Shown here piece after piece: positions 34,168 through 42,863 of a stretch of DNA of 52,617 nucleotides. Both the position numbers and the translations under genes were made by a program. Position 1 is the stretch's first letter, and each line of letters begins with the position of its first letter. Origin of the DNA: Pseudomonas psychrophila HA-4 (GTDB lineage Bacteria; Pseudomonadota; Gammaproteobacteria; Pseudomonadales; Pseudomonadaceae); NCBI RefSeq assembly GCF_000282975.1, contig NZ_ALJC01000105.1:1-52617 (forward strand), given 5' to 3'. The notes beneath the pieces were generated by a model that saw only the letters and a program-made list of their open reading frames with translations, ran no database searches and had not been told where the DNA came from.

Positions 34168-34277
34168 ATGTTTTGAAGTGTCATTTTCTTACGAGAGAGA
34201 GTGACGTAGTGTAATTGATTAATTCTTTTTTTAGAGTGATTGTGTGTCTGCAAAATAACTCATTAAAAGGAATTAAT

Positions 34278-35522
34278 ATGCAGGTGTTTAATCAGGCAGC
34301 GGGCGTAATGCCTGCACGAGAAGATATTGATGATGGGCGGCGAATTGAAGACTTAACGGTTCTGGAAGCCGCCATTCATATGCCGTCGCAGTACATTCAA
34401 GTCTTGGCGGGTAAGAAAGCGTCAGCAGTCTCAAAAAAAGACATTGGTTTTATAATGCAGCGTAGTGATATTCACAGTGTTCGTGCGTATGTGAAACACG
34501 CTAACTCGCTGCCCGTGGATTACGACAAAATTGTAGAATGGCTTGGCTTCAATATTTTGGGTGTTCCTGAACTCGAGGCGGTCAGTATTCAGGCCTTTCA
34601 TCAGCGTGTCAGGCAGCATTCTGGAACATGGCCAGCGCTTGAGCGTGATACAAAAGAACTCAGTCGGCAGATGAACACTTTTTCAGATAAGTTTGTCACG
34701 ACGGGCGTCACTATTATTGATTTGATCAATAAAGTAAATCTTGAGCGATTTCTCGAAGGAACGCTCGATGATTTAACAGACGAAGAGTTCGAAGAACTCA
34801 AACGTCTTACTCTTAATGCCACAGAGCTTACTGCAGTGGCTGCGATGAAGAAATACATTGTCCAGGTTAAAATAAGCACGCAAAACTATATAAAGCACGT
34901 TGAGGCGGTCGGTGCCTTAGCTGCCGAATTTGAGCGTGTGCTGACAGATGAGTTAGCGCCTGACGTCAAAAGCAAGTTGGATGCCTATACCAGAACTGGG
35001 TTGTCCAAGGAGCGACAACATCTTTCCGTTCGTATCAAGGAACTGGACAACGAGATCGAAGCGTTAATCAAAGATTATAAATCACATGTTCTATATGGCC
35101 ATTCAGGGATTTTACTAGGGCCTATCGGATTGGCAATAACGGGTGGGATATTCGGCGCAAAAGCTGAAGCCATACGGGCCAGGAAAAACAATTCTATAGC
35201 CGAGCGTGACACGGCGATAAGCACGCTTAAGGATCAAGAACGTATAGCAACGTTACTGGACGCTTCTCAACTGTACTTTACGGATCTCCAAAGCCGTATG
35301 TTAGGCGCCGAGCAAGGGGCTAAACAGCTGGCTCAAGTGTGGGGCTTCGTTCTCAGGTATTTAGAGGACGCAATAAATCTGCTGGGTGAGATTGATACGT
35401 TTGCCCAGTTGCATCAGTTTAAACTTGATTTTGCACAGCTTATAAATCCATGGGCACGGGTCAAGGACTACACCGCCTTAATATCAGAAGCTTTCAATGA
35501 CATACTCGATGAGTCCCGTTGA
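34278..35522 (+). CDS. xaxA: Alpha-xenorhabdolysin-type binary toxin subunit A (XaxA/YaxA family)
   Basis: A 414-residue, mostly helical protein with no signal peptide. It matches the XaxA/YaxA alpha-pore-forming subunit in length (about 405-410) and in several blocks: an N-terminal head segment (GFIMQRSDIHSVRAYVKHANSLP), FVTTGVTIIDLINKV, a long coiled coil, then IKELDNEIEALIKDYKSH leading into a hydrophobic glycine-rich hairpin at about residues 273-298 (GILLGPIGLAITGGIFGAKAEA), and a C-terminal WARVKDYTALISEAF. In characterised systems subunit A engages the membrane and promotes assembly of B into a pore. AAGGA precedes the ATG by about 6 bases. xaxB follows after 16 bases. AT-rich compared with its neighbours. 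No secretion gene is nearby. Confidence 0.88.
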   Translation: MQVFNQAAGVMPAREDIDDGRRIEDLTVLEAAIHMPSQYIQVLAGKKASAVSKKDIGFIMQRSDIHSVRAYVKHANSLPVDYDKIVEWLGFNILGVPELEAVSIQAFHQRVRQHSGTWPALERDTKELSRQMNTFSDKFVTTGVTIIDLINKVNLERFLEGTLDDLTDEEFEELKRLTLNATELTAVAAMKKYIVQVKISTQNYIKHVEAVGALAAEFERVLTDELAPDVKSKLDAYTRTGLSKERQHLSVRIKELDNEIEALIKDYKSHVLYGHSGILLGPIGLAITGGIFGAKAEAIRARKNNSIAERDTAISTLKDQERIATLLDASQLYFTDLQSRMLGAEQGAKQLAQVWGFVLRYLEDAINLLGEIDTFAQLHQFKLDFAQLINPWARVKDYTALISEAFNDILDESR

Positions 35523-35538
35523 GATAAGGAGCCGTACC

Positions 35539-36549
35539 ATGAATAAGGATATTTCAATGAGCCATTACCCTATGCCGGATTTTTCGGTTGTTCGAGCATG
35601 CCTGGATAAATTTAACGTTGTGGTCGCCAGTCGTGAGTACAGTTTTATTCCTTCGTTGCAAGAGCGCTTAACCTTGGCCTCGAAGCTATTAAACCAAGAC
35701 ACTCGTGCAATTGTGGATCACGTGCGTAGCCTTGAAGTGCTCGCTGAGAGTTCCGATGTTACCGATATTCTTGAGCAGTGGACGCAGATCACGACATCGT
35801 CATTGGACAGCCATGTTAAAACGCCAGCGCTTAGCACCCTAACTAACCTCTATGTCAAAAGACTGAATCGAATGGTTAATGAAGTTAGGGCTGCAAAAGA
35901 AGAAATTGATCGGAAAATAGCAGAGGGTGCAGGGCTAAATCTAGAGCATTATTCTGATCCGTTATTGGCTTACGATGCCGTTAAATTGGCAGAGCTTGAA
36001 CAACAGGACATTGCGTTAGCGTCTGAAGAAGTTCAGTTGTTGGAAGATAAGCAGGCACTTAAAGCGGCATTGAAGGTTTTACAAAGTAAAAGTTGGCTTG
36101 ATCACATAAAAGAGTTGCTTCCCACGGCCCAGCAAATTGAAACGTTGGTTGCAGCGGCGGTGGTTGCAAAAGTTGATGCGCAAGTCGTCACGATTGCACT
36201 TGAACGTATCACGCTCTATTTGGATGTATTCAACGACGGGCTCAAGCTTTCTTCCATGATTGAGGCGCGTAATAAGGTCACCGATCAGTTAACGGCACTG
36301 CAGAGACTGAAACATGAAAATGCCGACAAAGTACAACTGTTGAAAGCGCGTGAAGCAAAAATAAAGCGCCATTCGGAGTTGGTTGAGGCACGGACACTCT
36401 GGGTGAACAACATGACGTTAGTGAATGACGGGTTGGAGATGTTCGTCAGCGGTATTAGTTCTACGAATGAGCCCACTGAGCTGGCAATGCAGCACTACAC
36501 CACACACCTCGCTGAGTTTAAGACGTACTTGCAAAAGATGAGTCGCTAA
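35539..36549 (+). CDS. xaxB: Alpha-xenorhabdolysin-type binary toxin subunit B (XaxB/YaxB family)
   Basis: A 336-residue helical protein in the place and size range of XaxB/YaxB (about 350). It has long amphipathic coiled-coil segments (residues 100-200 and 235-300) around a hydrophobic hairpin at roughly 197-220 (IETLVAAAVVAKVDAQVVTIAL), the likely membrane-inserting foot. No signal peptide. I use ATG at 35539 because AGGAG stands 8 bases before it; an earlier in-frame ATG overlaps xaxA. Identification rests mainly on the partner gene, the order A then B and the helical architecture; sequence similarity of B is weaker to the eye than that of A. Together they would form a ClyA-like pore in target cells. 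Confidence 0.82.
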   Translation: MNKDISMSHYPMPDFSVVRACLDKFNVVVASREYSFIPSLQERLTLASKLLNQDTRAIVDHVRSLEVLAESSDVTDILEQWTQITTSSLDSHVKTPALSTLTNLYVKRLNRMVNEVRAAKEEIDRKIAEGAGLNLEHYSDPLLAYDAVKLAELEQQDIALASEEVQLLEDKQALKAALKVLQSKSWLDHIKELLPTAQQIETLVAAAVVAKVDAQVVTIALERITLYLDVFNDGLKLSSMIEARNKVTDQLTALQRLKHENADKVQLLKAREAKIKRHSELVEARTLWVNNMTLVNDGLEMFVSGISSTNEPTELAMQHYTTHLAEFKTYLQKMSR

Positions 36550-36557
36550 CCCGTATT

Positions 36558-36593
36558 GGCAGCCCTTCCAGTTTGTTTACAGGGAGGGCTGCC
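36558..36593. terminator. Hairpin between convergent xaxB and speC
   Basis: GGCAGCCCT and AGGGCTGCC form a 9-bp stem with an 18-base loop that can add a few pairs. It lies 8 bases after the xaxB stop and 13 before the speC stop, so it could end both transcripts. It lacks a clear T-run. Confidence 0.55.
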
Positions 36594-36606
36594 TAACCGC
36601 TTTGGG

Positions 36607-37770
36607 TTACAGGTAGAACGCTTTCAACGGCGGGAAGCCATTGAATTCAACAGCGCTGTAGCTGGTGGTATAGGCACCGGTCGACAACCAGTACAAACGG
36701 TCACCGATGGCCAGGTTCAGTGGTAGGCCGTACTTGTAGTTTTCATACATGATGTCGGCGCTGTCACAGGTTGGGCCGGCGATGACCACCTCTTCCATCT
36801 CGCCTTTCTTTTCAGTCCAGATCGGGAACTTGATGGCTTCGTCCATGGTTTCGATCAGGCCAGAGAATTTGCCCACATCGGTATACACCCAACGCTCGAC
36901 GGCGGTTCGCGATTTACGTGCGACCAGCACCACTTCGCTAACCAGAATCCCGGCGTTGGCGATCAATGAACGGCCCGGTTCCAGAATGATTTCTGGCAGA
37001 TCGTCACCGAAGTCTTCTTTCAGGAAGCGAATGATTTCTTCTGCGTAGGTTTCCAGGCTGTTGGTGCGGGTGATGTAGTTGGCCGGGAAGCCGCCGCCCA
37101 TGTTGATCAGCTTGAGAACGATGCCGTCTTCTTCTTTCAGGCGCTCGAAAATCACTTTGACCTTGGCGATGGCTGCGTCCCACACGCTGATGTCACGTTG
37201 CTGCGAACCCACGTGGAACGAAATGCCGTAAGGCACCAAGCCCAAGTCTCGGGCCAAAATCAGCAAGTCCATGGCCATGTCGGTCTGGCAGCCGAATTTA
37301 CGCGACAGAGGCCAGTCAGCCGTGGTCGAGCCTTCGGTCAGAATACGCACGTAGATTTTCGAGCCCGGTGCAGCCTTGGCGATGTTGCGCAAGTCGGCTT
37401 CGGAGTCGGTGGAGAACAGGCGCACGCCTTTCTCGTAGAAGTAACGAATGTCTTTGGATTTTTTGATCGTGTTGCCGTAGCTGATGCGATCCGGGCTAAC
37501 GCCTTGGGCCATCACTTTGTCCAGCTCGTAGATCGAGGCGATGTCGAAGCTTGAGCCTTTGTCGCGTAGCAGGTTGATGATTTCGACGGCCGGGTTGGCC
37601 TTGACCGCGTAATACACCTTGGCGAATTCGAAGCCTGCACGCAGGTCGTCGTATGCCTTGCTGATCATGGCGGTGTCGATCACCACGAACGGGGTTTCTT
37701 GGGTGTCAGCGAAAGCCTTCATTTTTTGAAAGGTTTCGCGCGCGTAATAGTCTTCGACCTGAATCGACAT
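36607..37770 (-). CDS. speC: Ornithine decarboxylase (PLP, alanine racemase-like fold)
   Basis: A 387-residue enzyme making putrescine from ornithine. It is of the eukaryotic-type fold III group, as in P. aeruginosa SpeC, not the large fold I enzyme of E. coli. The PLP lysine is Lys57 in YYAVKANP, the glycine loop is NMGGGFP, the phosphate contact is LEPGRSLIANAG, and the second-subunit active-site cysteine is in GPTCDSADIMY. A GGAGT ribosome-binding site precedes the ATG at 37770. In PAO1 speC (PA4519) lies a few genes from piuC; here xaxAB occupies the interval. Confidence 0.96.
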   Translation of the reverse strand: MSIQVEDYYARETFQKMKAFADTQETPFVVIDTAMISKAYDDLRAGFEFAKVYYAVKANPAVEIINLLRDKGSSFDIASIYELDKVMAQGVSPDRISYGNTIKKSKDIRYFYEKGVRLFSTDSEADLRNIAKAAPGSKIYVRILTEGSTTADWPLSRKFGCQTDMAMDLLILARDLGLVPYGISFHVGSQQRDISVWDAAIAKVKVIFERLKEEDGIVLKLINMGGGFPANYITRTNSLETYAEEIIRFLKEDFGDDLPEIILEPGRSLIANAGILVSEVVLVARKSRTAVERWVYTDVGKFSGLIETMDEAIKFPIWTEKKGEMEEVVIAGPTCDSADIMYENYKYGLPLNLAIGDRLYWLSTGAYTTSYSAVEFNGFPPLKAFYL

Positions 37771-38184
37771 GCGTAGGGACTCCTAGTGGCAAACGTCATA
37801 AATAAATGGGCGCAACTAAACATCCTCCGTATCCCCACTTTGGTTCGCCTACTTCCCAAGGCATGTCCGCCGAAAGCAAATAAGGTAAATGGACCTTGCT
37901 GTCTCGTCGTCAGTACTTGAGCCGGATGGATCGTTTCCAGCATGGATGTTCGGCGCGAACTTTAGGGCGTGACTGCGCTGAGATCAACTAAAAATGTCGC
38001 GTTTTTGCACGAGTTCGTCGTGCGTCCTAGACACGCTATTTAAGTAACCGACCTTCATGACGGTGTGATGTTCGCGCGTTGGCTTTTTTGGACGTTGCCA
38101 AATAGGCGAAGCCCGCCATTAGGCGGGCTTCGGTAGTTGCACGTTGACGCTCGGCTTACCTTGGGGGAAGGATCAGGCCGGGCC
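37771..38184. other. speC upstream region
   Basis: 414 bases without a convincing gene. On the minus strand TTGATC (37982-37987) and TAAAGT (37959-37964) are 17 bases apart and could be the speC promoter, giving a leader of about 180 bases. A small hairpin GCACGA (38007-38012) / TCGTGC (38018-38023) lies further up. The last part holds the receptor-gene hairpin at 38107. No riboswitch recognised. Confidence 0.5.
38107..38132 (-). terminator. Hairpin downstream of the TonB receptor gene
   Basis: A perfect 11-bp stem, cgaagcccgcc and ggcgggcttcg, with loop atta lies 52 bases past the receptor stop on the minus strand. The stem is strong but no T-run follows directly, so termination is probable rather than certain. 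Confidence 0.7.
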
Positions 38185-40515
38185 TCAAAATGCAGTACTC
38201 AGGGTCAACGACAGGCTGCGCGGATCACCATAGATGGCGCCTGCATAGAAGCCGTAGCGGGTGTAGTAGGTTTTGTCGAAGAGGTTGTTGGCATTCAGGG
38301 TAACGGCCGTGTCCTCTGTGAGGTCGTACTTGGCCATTGCGTTCCAGATGGCATAACCCGCCCAGTTCACGTCGGTGGGGCCGCGGCTCACACCGTTGGT
38401 GGGAATGCCTGCCGGGGTGGAGGTGGCTCGAATGTTGGTTTGCGCGGTGACGCCGGTGCCTACAGTCAGGCGATCAAGAGCCCCCGACAGGCGATAGGTG
38501 GTCGACGCCTTGAACAGGTGCGACGGGTCACTTTGGCCATCGGCGTTGAGGCGGCGGAAGTGCAGGTAGGTGTAGCCACCGTAAACATTCCAGTTGCGCG
38601 TTAACGCGCCGGAGACTTCGAGGTCAATACCTTCTGTCTCTACGCCGGTGCCTGCTTTATAGGCCTGGTCTTTGGTGGGTGTCGGTAATGCGCCATCAAG
38701 GACTGCTTTGTTTTCCTGGCGGGTCAGGAAATAGGCGGCTTGCGCATTGACCTGGCCGTCGAACCATTCACCTTTAATACCGGTTTCATAGCTCTGACCG
38801 CGAATCGGCTCAATTTTGTTGCCGCGAGTGTCTTCTTGGCTTTGCGGGGTAAAGATGTCGGTGTAGCTGGCGTACAGCGAGTAGGTGTCGTTGAGGTCAT
38901 ACACCGCGCCCAGGTAAGGCGTGACGATGCCGTTTTGTTGTTGGTTGCTGCGGGCGCCGCTAGTCGACAACGTAGTGCTGCTGTAATCGCTGATACGCGC
39001 GCCGAGGATCACCGACAACGGGTCGGTAATGCTCAGGCGAGTGGCTGCATACATGCCTTGCAGGCGGGTGGTGGTTTTGGTGTGCAGGCCGGTTTTGTAG
39101 GCATTGATCCGGTAATCGCTATCAACCCCGTTGTGCCAGTCAGTAATCGGGAGGCCGTTATTGGCGCGGAACTGGCATCCGATCACCTCATCGCTAAAGC
39201 GGTCATTTCCTACCATAGTGCAGCGGTATTGAGGCGACCAGGCGACGGTGCGGCTGTCGTTGTAGCCGAACATGACCTGATGGGTACGTCCGAACAGGCT
39301 AAAAGGGCCGGTTACGTCGACTTGTGCCGATTGCTGGGTGGTGTCGGTGGAGCTGTGCAGACCGTTGAGCACGGCGCCAGTGCCATCCTGGTTCCAGTAA
39401 CCGCCGAATGTTCGTCTATCTAAAGAGTTGACCTTGGCCAGCCCGCGGTGATTCAACGCGTCGGTGGTGCTTTGCGAGGCTTTGACGTTGAGCGTCCAGT
39501 CATTGTCAAAACGATGCTCCAGCGAGCCGAACGCTGTGCGCGTGGTGTATTCGCCAAAACTCCAGCTCGGCACCACGTTGGTGCTGCGCGACAGGCTGGT
39601 TTTACTGCCATCGCCGTACCAGATCGGGATGTTCGCCCCCCAACCGCCGCCTACGTTTTTGTAGTACTCATATTGATAACCGGCGCCCAAGGTGGTGGCG
39701 TCCGTCAGATCAAACTCAAAATTGGCCAGCGCGGCCCGCGAACGGTCGGATTGATGATCGCGGAAGGAGTTGGCATCTTCTTGCGTCATGACCAGGCGCG
39801 AGCGCAAGCGGCCATCTTCAGACAACGGCACGTTGAGGTCAGCGCCTAGGCGCCGTTTGTCCCAGCTGCCATAGGTGGTGTAGGCACGGCCGCCGAATTC
39901 GAAGCCCGGGCGTTTGCGGATCAGGTTGACGGTGGCCGACGGGTCGCCCATGCCGCCCAGCAAGCCATTGGCGCCGCGAACGATGTCGATACGTTCGTAC
40001 ATGTCCATGTTCAGCGAGTTGCCAGCGCCACTGAAGTCCGAGCCACCCGGGAACTGCAGGCCGTCGGTTTTCCAGTTGGTAATCGGATAGCCGCGAGCCC
40101 GGTACTCGGTGCGTCCGCCCACTTCTGACTTACTCGTGGTGACGCCGGGGGTGCTGTTTAGCGCTTGCTCGATATTGGTGATCTGGCGGTCTGCCATTTG
40201 TTCTTGGGTGATGGTGGTGACCGACTGTGGCGTCTGGCGCGGGGTGAGTTTCATACCCGTGGAACTGGTGGTGCTCTTGACGGTGTAACCCAGTTGGCCG
40301 GTGCTTTCATCGGCAGAGGGCTGGGTGCCTTCGACATTCAGGGTGTCGAGTTCAAGCGGTCCGGCCGCAGCCTGTTGGCTGGCCATGCCGAACATCGCAC
40401 TGAGGCCCATGGCTACCATGATTGCGACAGGGCTGCGGGGCGCCAGATGGCGAGAAGGGGTGCTTAACATCAAAGGTCGTGCTGCTAGATCCGTCATCAT
40501 GCCCTGCGTTGTCAT
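38185..40515 (-). CDS. TonB-dependent ferric-siderophore receptor (FhuE/FoxA-like)
   Basis: A 776-residue outer-membrane receptor. The N-terminus has a basic stretch and hydrophobic VAIMVAMGLSAMFGMASQQAAA as signal peptide. The plug has TPRQTPQSVTTITQEQMADRQ and RIDIVRGANGLLGGMGDPSATVNLIRKRP, the latter block typical of FhuE-like hydroxamate/coprogen receptors. The barrel ends SLSLTLSTAF with terminal Phe. No STN signalling domain, so control is more likely through the adjacent two-component system. I use ATG at 40515, though its ribosome-binding site is weak; ATGs at 40500 and 40497 are alternatives. The ligand is unknown. Confidence 0.9.
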   Translation of the reverse strand: MTTQGMMTDLAARPLMLSTPSRHLAPRSPVAIMVAMGLSAMFGMASQQAAAGPLELDTLNVEGTQPSADESTGQLGYTVKSTTSSTGMKLTPRQTPQSVTTITQEQMADRQITNIEQALNSTPGVTTSKSEVGGRTEYRARGYPITNWKTDGLQFPGGSDFSGAGNSLNMDMYERIDIVRGANGLLGGMGDPSATVNLIRKRPGFEFGGRAYTTYGSWDKRRLGADLNVPLSEDGRLRSRLVMTQEDANSFRDHQSDRSRAALANFEFDLTDATTLGAGYQYEYYKNVGGGWGANIPIWYGDGSKTSLSRSTNVVPSWSFGEYTTRTAFGSLEHRFDNDWTLNVKASQSTTDALNHRGLAKVNSLDRRTFGGYWNQDGTGAVLNGLHSSTDTTQQSAQVDVTGPFSLFGRTHQVMFGYNDSRTVAWSPQYRCTMVGNDRFSDEVIGCQFRANNGLPITDWHNGVDSDYRINAYKTGLHTKTTTRLQGMYAATRLSITDPLSVILGARISDYSSTTLSTSGARSNQQQNGIVTPYLGAVYDLNDTYSLYASYTDIFTPQSQEDTRGNKIEPIRGQSYETGIKGEWFDGQVNAQAAYFLTRQENKAVLDGALPTPTKDQAYKAGTGVETEGIDLEVSGALTRNWNVYGGYTYLHFRRLNADGQSDPSHLFKASTTYRLSGALDRLTVGTGVTAQTNIRATSTPAGIPTNGVSRGPTDVNWAGYAIWNAMAKYDLTEDTAVTLNANNLFDKTYYTRYGFYAGAIYGDPRSLSLTLSTAF

Positions 40516-40588
40516 TGGTAATACTTCGTATTTGCAGATAATGTTTGGTAGCATTTTAGGTATCGGGCCGTCAGGCACTATTACGGAT
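40516..40588. promoter_or_regulatory. Receptor / response-regulator divergent region
   Basis: Only 73 bases separate the two divergent start codons, so promoters overlap. It is AT-rich and contains GATAATG and, 8 bases on, CATTTTA, which loosely resembles a Fur box. Binding by the adjacent response regulator here is expected from the pfeR/pirR paradigm but no clear direct repeat was recognised. Confidence 0.4.
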
Positions 40589-41362
40589 ATGTCTGGGTGT
40601 GTAATGGAATGTAATCAACGGTACGTTTTGCCCGCCTCAAAGCCTCTCCCAGAGACCAAAACGTTGCTGGTGGTGGACGACGATGATGAAATTCGCGAGT
40701 TGCTATGCGAGTACCTGAGTGAGAATGGCGACCACGTGCTGGCTGCCTCCGATGGCCTGGAGATGTGGGCACAGTTGGAGCGCCAGGCTGTCGATCTGGT
40801 GGTGCTGGACGTCATGCTGCCGGGAGAAGACGGCTTGAGCTTGTGTCGACAGCTTCAGTCGCGCCCAGGCCTGAGCGTTATCATGTTGTCCGCAAAGGGC
40901 TCCGCGTTGGATCGCATCATTGGCTTGGAGGTGGGTGCCGATGATTATCTGACCAAGCCTTTCGAACCTCGTGAGCTGGTGGCCAGAATCAAGGCGGTCA
41001 TGCGTCGGCAAACACGCACCGAGCCCATTGCGGTTCGTCCGGCCACGACCCAGCGCGAGTTTGTCGGCTATCGCCTCGATTATGTAAAGCGCCTGCTGCA
41101 CACCCCGGTTGGCCAGACCCTGACCTTGCCGCGTTCCGATTTCCGGGTGTTGCGTGATTTGCTCCAGGCCCGTGACCAAGTGCTGTCGCGTGATCAATTG
41201 ACCCTCAGTGCGATGGGCCGTGAATACTCGCCCGACGACCGTTCGATCGACATGTGCATCAGCCGTTTGCGCCAGCATTTCAAGGACGGGCACGTCCACA
41301 TAGTGACCGTACGTAATGAAGGCTACCTGTTGAGTGTTTCCAACCCTGAAGCGGCGGTGTAA
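40589..41362 (+). CDS. OmpR-family response regulator
   Basis: A 257-residue two-component regulator. The receiver domain (about residues 20-140) has the acidic pair in LLVVDDDDE, the phosphorylated aspartate in VVLDVMLPGEDG and the conserved lysine in LTKPFEPRELV. The winged-helix DNA-binding domain follows, with LTLPRSDFRVLRDLL, SRDQL, RSIDMCISRLRQHF and the closing HIVTVRNEGYLL. The start could be ATG 40589 or 40604; the frame upstream runs antisense through the receptor gene and is not real. The sensor kinase gene follows. Layout suggests siderophore-responsive activation of the divergent receptor gene, as for PfeRS or PirRS. Confidence 0.92.
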   Translation: MSGCVMECNQRYVLPASKPLPETKTLLVVDDDDEIRELLCEYLSENGDHVLAASDGLEMWAQLERQAVDLVVLDVMLPGEDGLSLCRQLQSRPGLSVIMLSAKGSALDRIIGLEVGADDYLTKPFEPRELVARIKAVMRRQTRTEPIAVRPATTQREFVGYRLDYVKRLLHTPVGQTLTLPRSDFRVLRDLLQARDQVLSRDQLTLSAMGREYSPDDRSIDMCISRLRQHFKDGHVHIVTVRNEGYLLSVSNPEAAV

Positions 41363-41393
41363 ACACGTGCGCGACGCGTTGGTGAGGGGGCTG

Positions 41394-42785
41394 ATGCGTC
41401 TGTGGCCCAAAACCCTCTTCGGCCAACTGACGCTGATTCTGGTCAGCGGTACGCTGGCTATTCAACTGTTGTCGAGCAGCATCTGGTTCGACGTGCGCTA
41501 CGCGCAGGTTCTCGAAGCCCCTGTTCGATTGATGGCTAGCCGAACAGCCCAACTGATTGACCCAAGCCGTTGTAAACCGGATCAACCCCAAGCGGCACCG
41601 GCCAATTACACGGTCCGGTGCCTGGACTCGAAACCCGATACTCAACCCGGTAATGACCGTGCAGCCCGACGCACGGCTTTGCTGTTGAAGCAGGCGCTGG
41701 CGTATGAATTGGGCTATGAGCCAGTGGTGGAGATGATCAATGTCGACCTGACCGATGCCTCAGGCCAGCCGCTGGTCTGGCGCAGCCTTTTTGGTCTGCA
41801 AACGGCCACCGCCCATGTGGACTTCGTGGTGCCCCTGGCTGATGGTCATTGGTTGAGCATTGAGGCGCACGAGTTACAGGGTTGGAGCGGCGAGTCCGCG
41901 TGGGCATTGATTGCTGACTACATTCTGCGGGTCTATGTAGTTCGCATTATCGGCGTGATCGGGATGTGCTGGCTGGCTGTGCGACTGTGCCTGCGCCCTT
42001 TAAAACGGCTAAGTGACGCCGCGAATGCGTTGGGCGATAACTTGGACCAGGCGCCGCTGGCGATTGAAGGGCCTCTTGAGGTTCGGCAGGCCGCCCAGAC
42101 GTTTAATGCCATGCAGAAACAGATTGTGGCGATGGTCAATGACCAGAGTTTTTTTCTGGCGGCCGTGTCTCACGATCTGCGAACGCCGTTGACCCGTATG
42201 CGCTTGCGCATTGAGCGGTTGAGCGATCTTGATCAGCGTGAGCGCTTGAAACAGAACATCTACCAAATGGACAAGATGATTACTCAGGTACTCGTCTATC
42301 TGCAGAGCGCCAACCAACACACATGCCAATTTATTGATGTCGATAGCGTGCTGCGCAACCTGTGTACAGAGTTGTCGACGCCCACTGAGCCGTTACCTGT
42401 CAGCGGCCGGGGCGGGATGATCTACGCAAACGGCGTGTTGGTGCACCGTTGTTTGCAGAACTTGCTGGTGAACGCGCAAGCCTATGCCCGCAACATAACG
42501 ATTGAGGTCGAGCGCTCATCAAGCGGCGTAACGTTGCGCATCAATGATCGTGGGCCAGGCATCGCGCAACCGATTCTTGAGTCGGTCACCGATCCGTTCG
42601 TACGTGCGGATACTTCGCGCAACGATCATTCAGGCAGTTATGGCCTTGGGCTGAGTATTGCCCAGCGCATTGCCGTCAGCCATAAGGGCAGCCTCACGCT
42701 TAGCAACCGTGAACGGGGAGGTTTGACCGCCTGTGTGTTTTTTCCGCTCAGTGAGGGTGACGACCAGATGTTCCACACTTCATGA
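41394..42785 (+). CDS. Sensor histidine kinase, partner of the response regulator
   Basis: A 463-residue inner-membrane kinase. One membrane helix near the N-terminus (LFGQLTLILVSGTLAIQLL), a periplasmic domain of about 130 residues (50-180), a second helix (VRIIGVIGMCWLAVRLCL), a HAMP linker, the phospho-accepting His in VSHDLRTPLTRMRL, then an ATPase domain with an N-box (LLVNAQAYA), NDRGPGI and GLGLSIAQRIA. ATG at 41394 is chosen because GAGG lies 6 bases upstream; a GTG at 41367 is possible. The periplasmic part presumably senses the siderophore or a receptor signal. Confidence 0.9.
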   Translation: MRLWPKTLFGQLTLILVSGTLAIQLLSSSIWFDVRYAQVLEAPVRLMASRTAQLIDPSRCKPDQPQAAPANYTVRCLDSKPDTQPGNDRAARRTALLLKQALAYELGYEPVVEMINVDLTDASGQPLVWRSLFGLQTATAHVDFVVPLADGHWLSIEAHELQGWSGESAWALIADYILRVYVVRIIGVIGMCWLAVRLCLRPLKRLSDAANALGDNLDQAPLAIEGPLEVRQAAQTFNAMQKQIVAMVNDQSFFLAAVSHDLRTPLTRMRLRIERLSDLDQRERLKQNIYQMDKMITQVLVYLQSANQHTCQFIDVDSVLRNLCTELSTPTEPLPVSGRGGMIYANGVLVHRCLQNLLVNAQAYARNITIEVERSSSGVTLRINDRGPGIAQPILESVTDPFVRADTSRNDHSGSYGLGLSIAQRIAVSHKGSLTLSNRERGGLTACVFFPLSEGDDQMFHTS

Positions 42786-42863
42786 ATCGAGCCGCCACGG
42801 TTTGGCCCTTGCAGCAGAATCTGAGCGCTCTAGCATGGGCTGACTATTAGAAGGGGCTGCCTC

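Noticed and set aside
38740..39849. Two plus-strand frames of 227 and 133 codons
   Set aside because: Antisense to the TonB receptor gene, whose plug and barrel motifs run right through the region.
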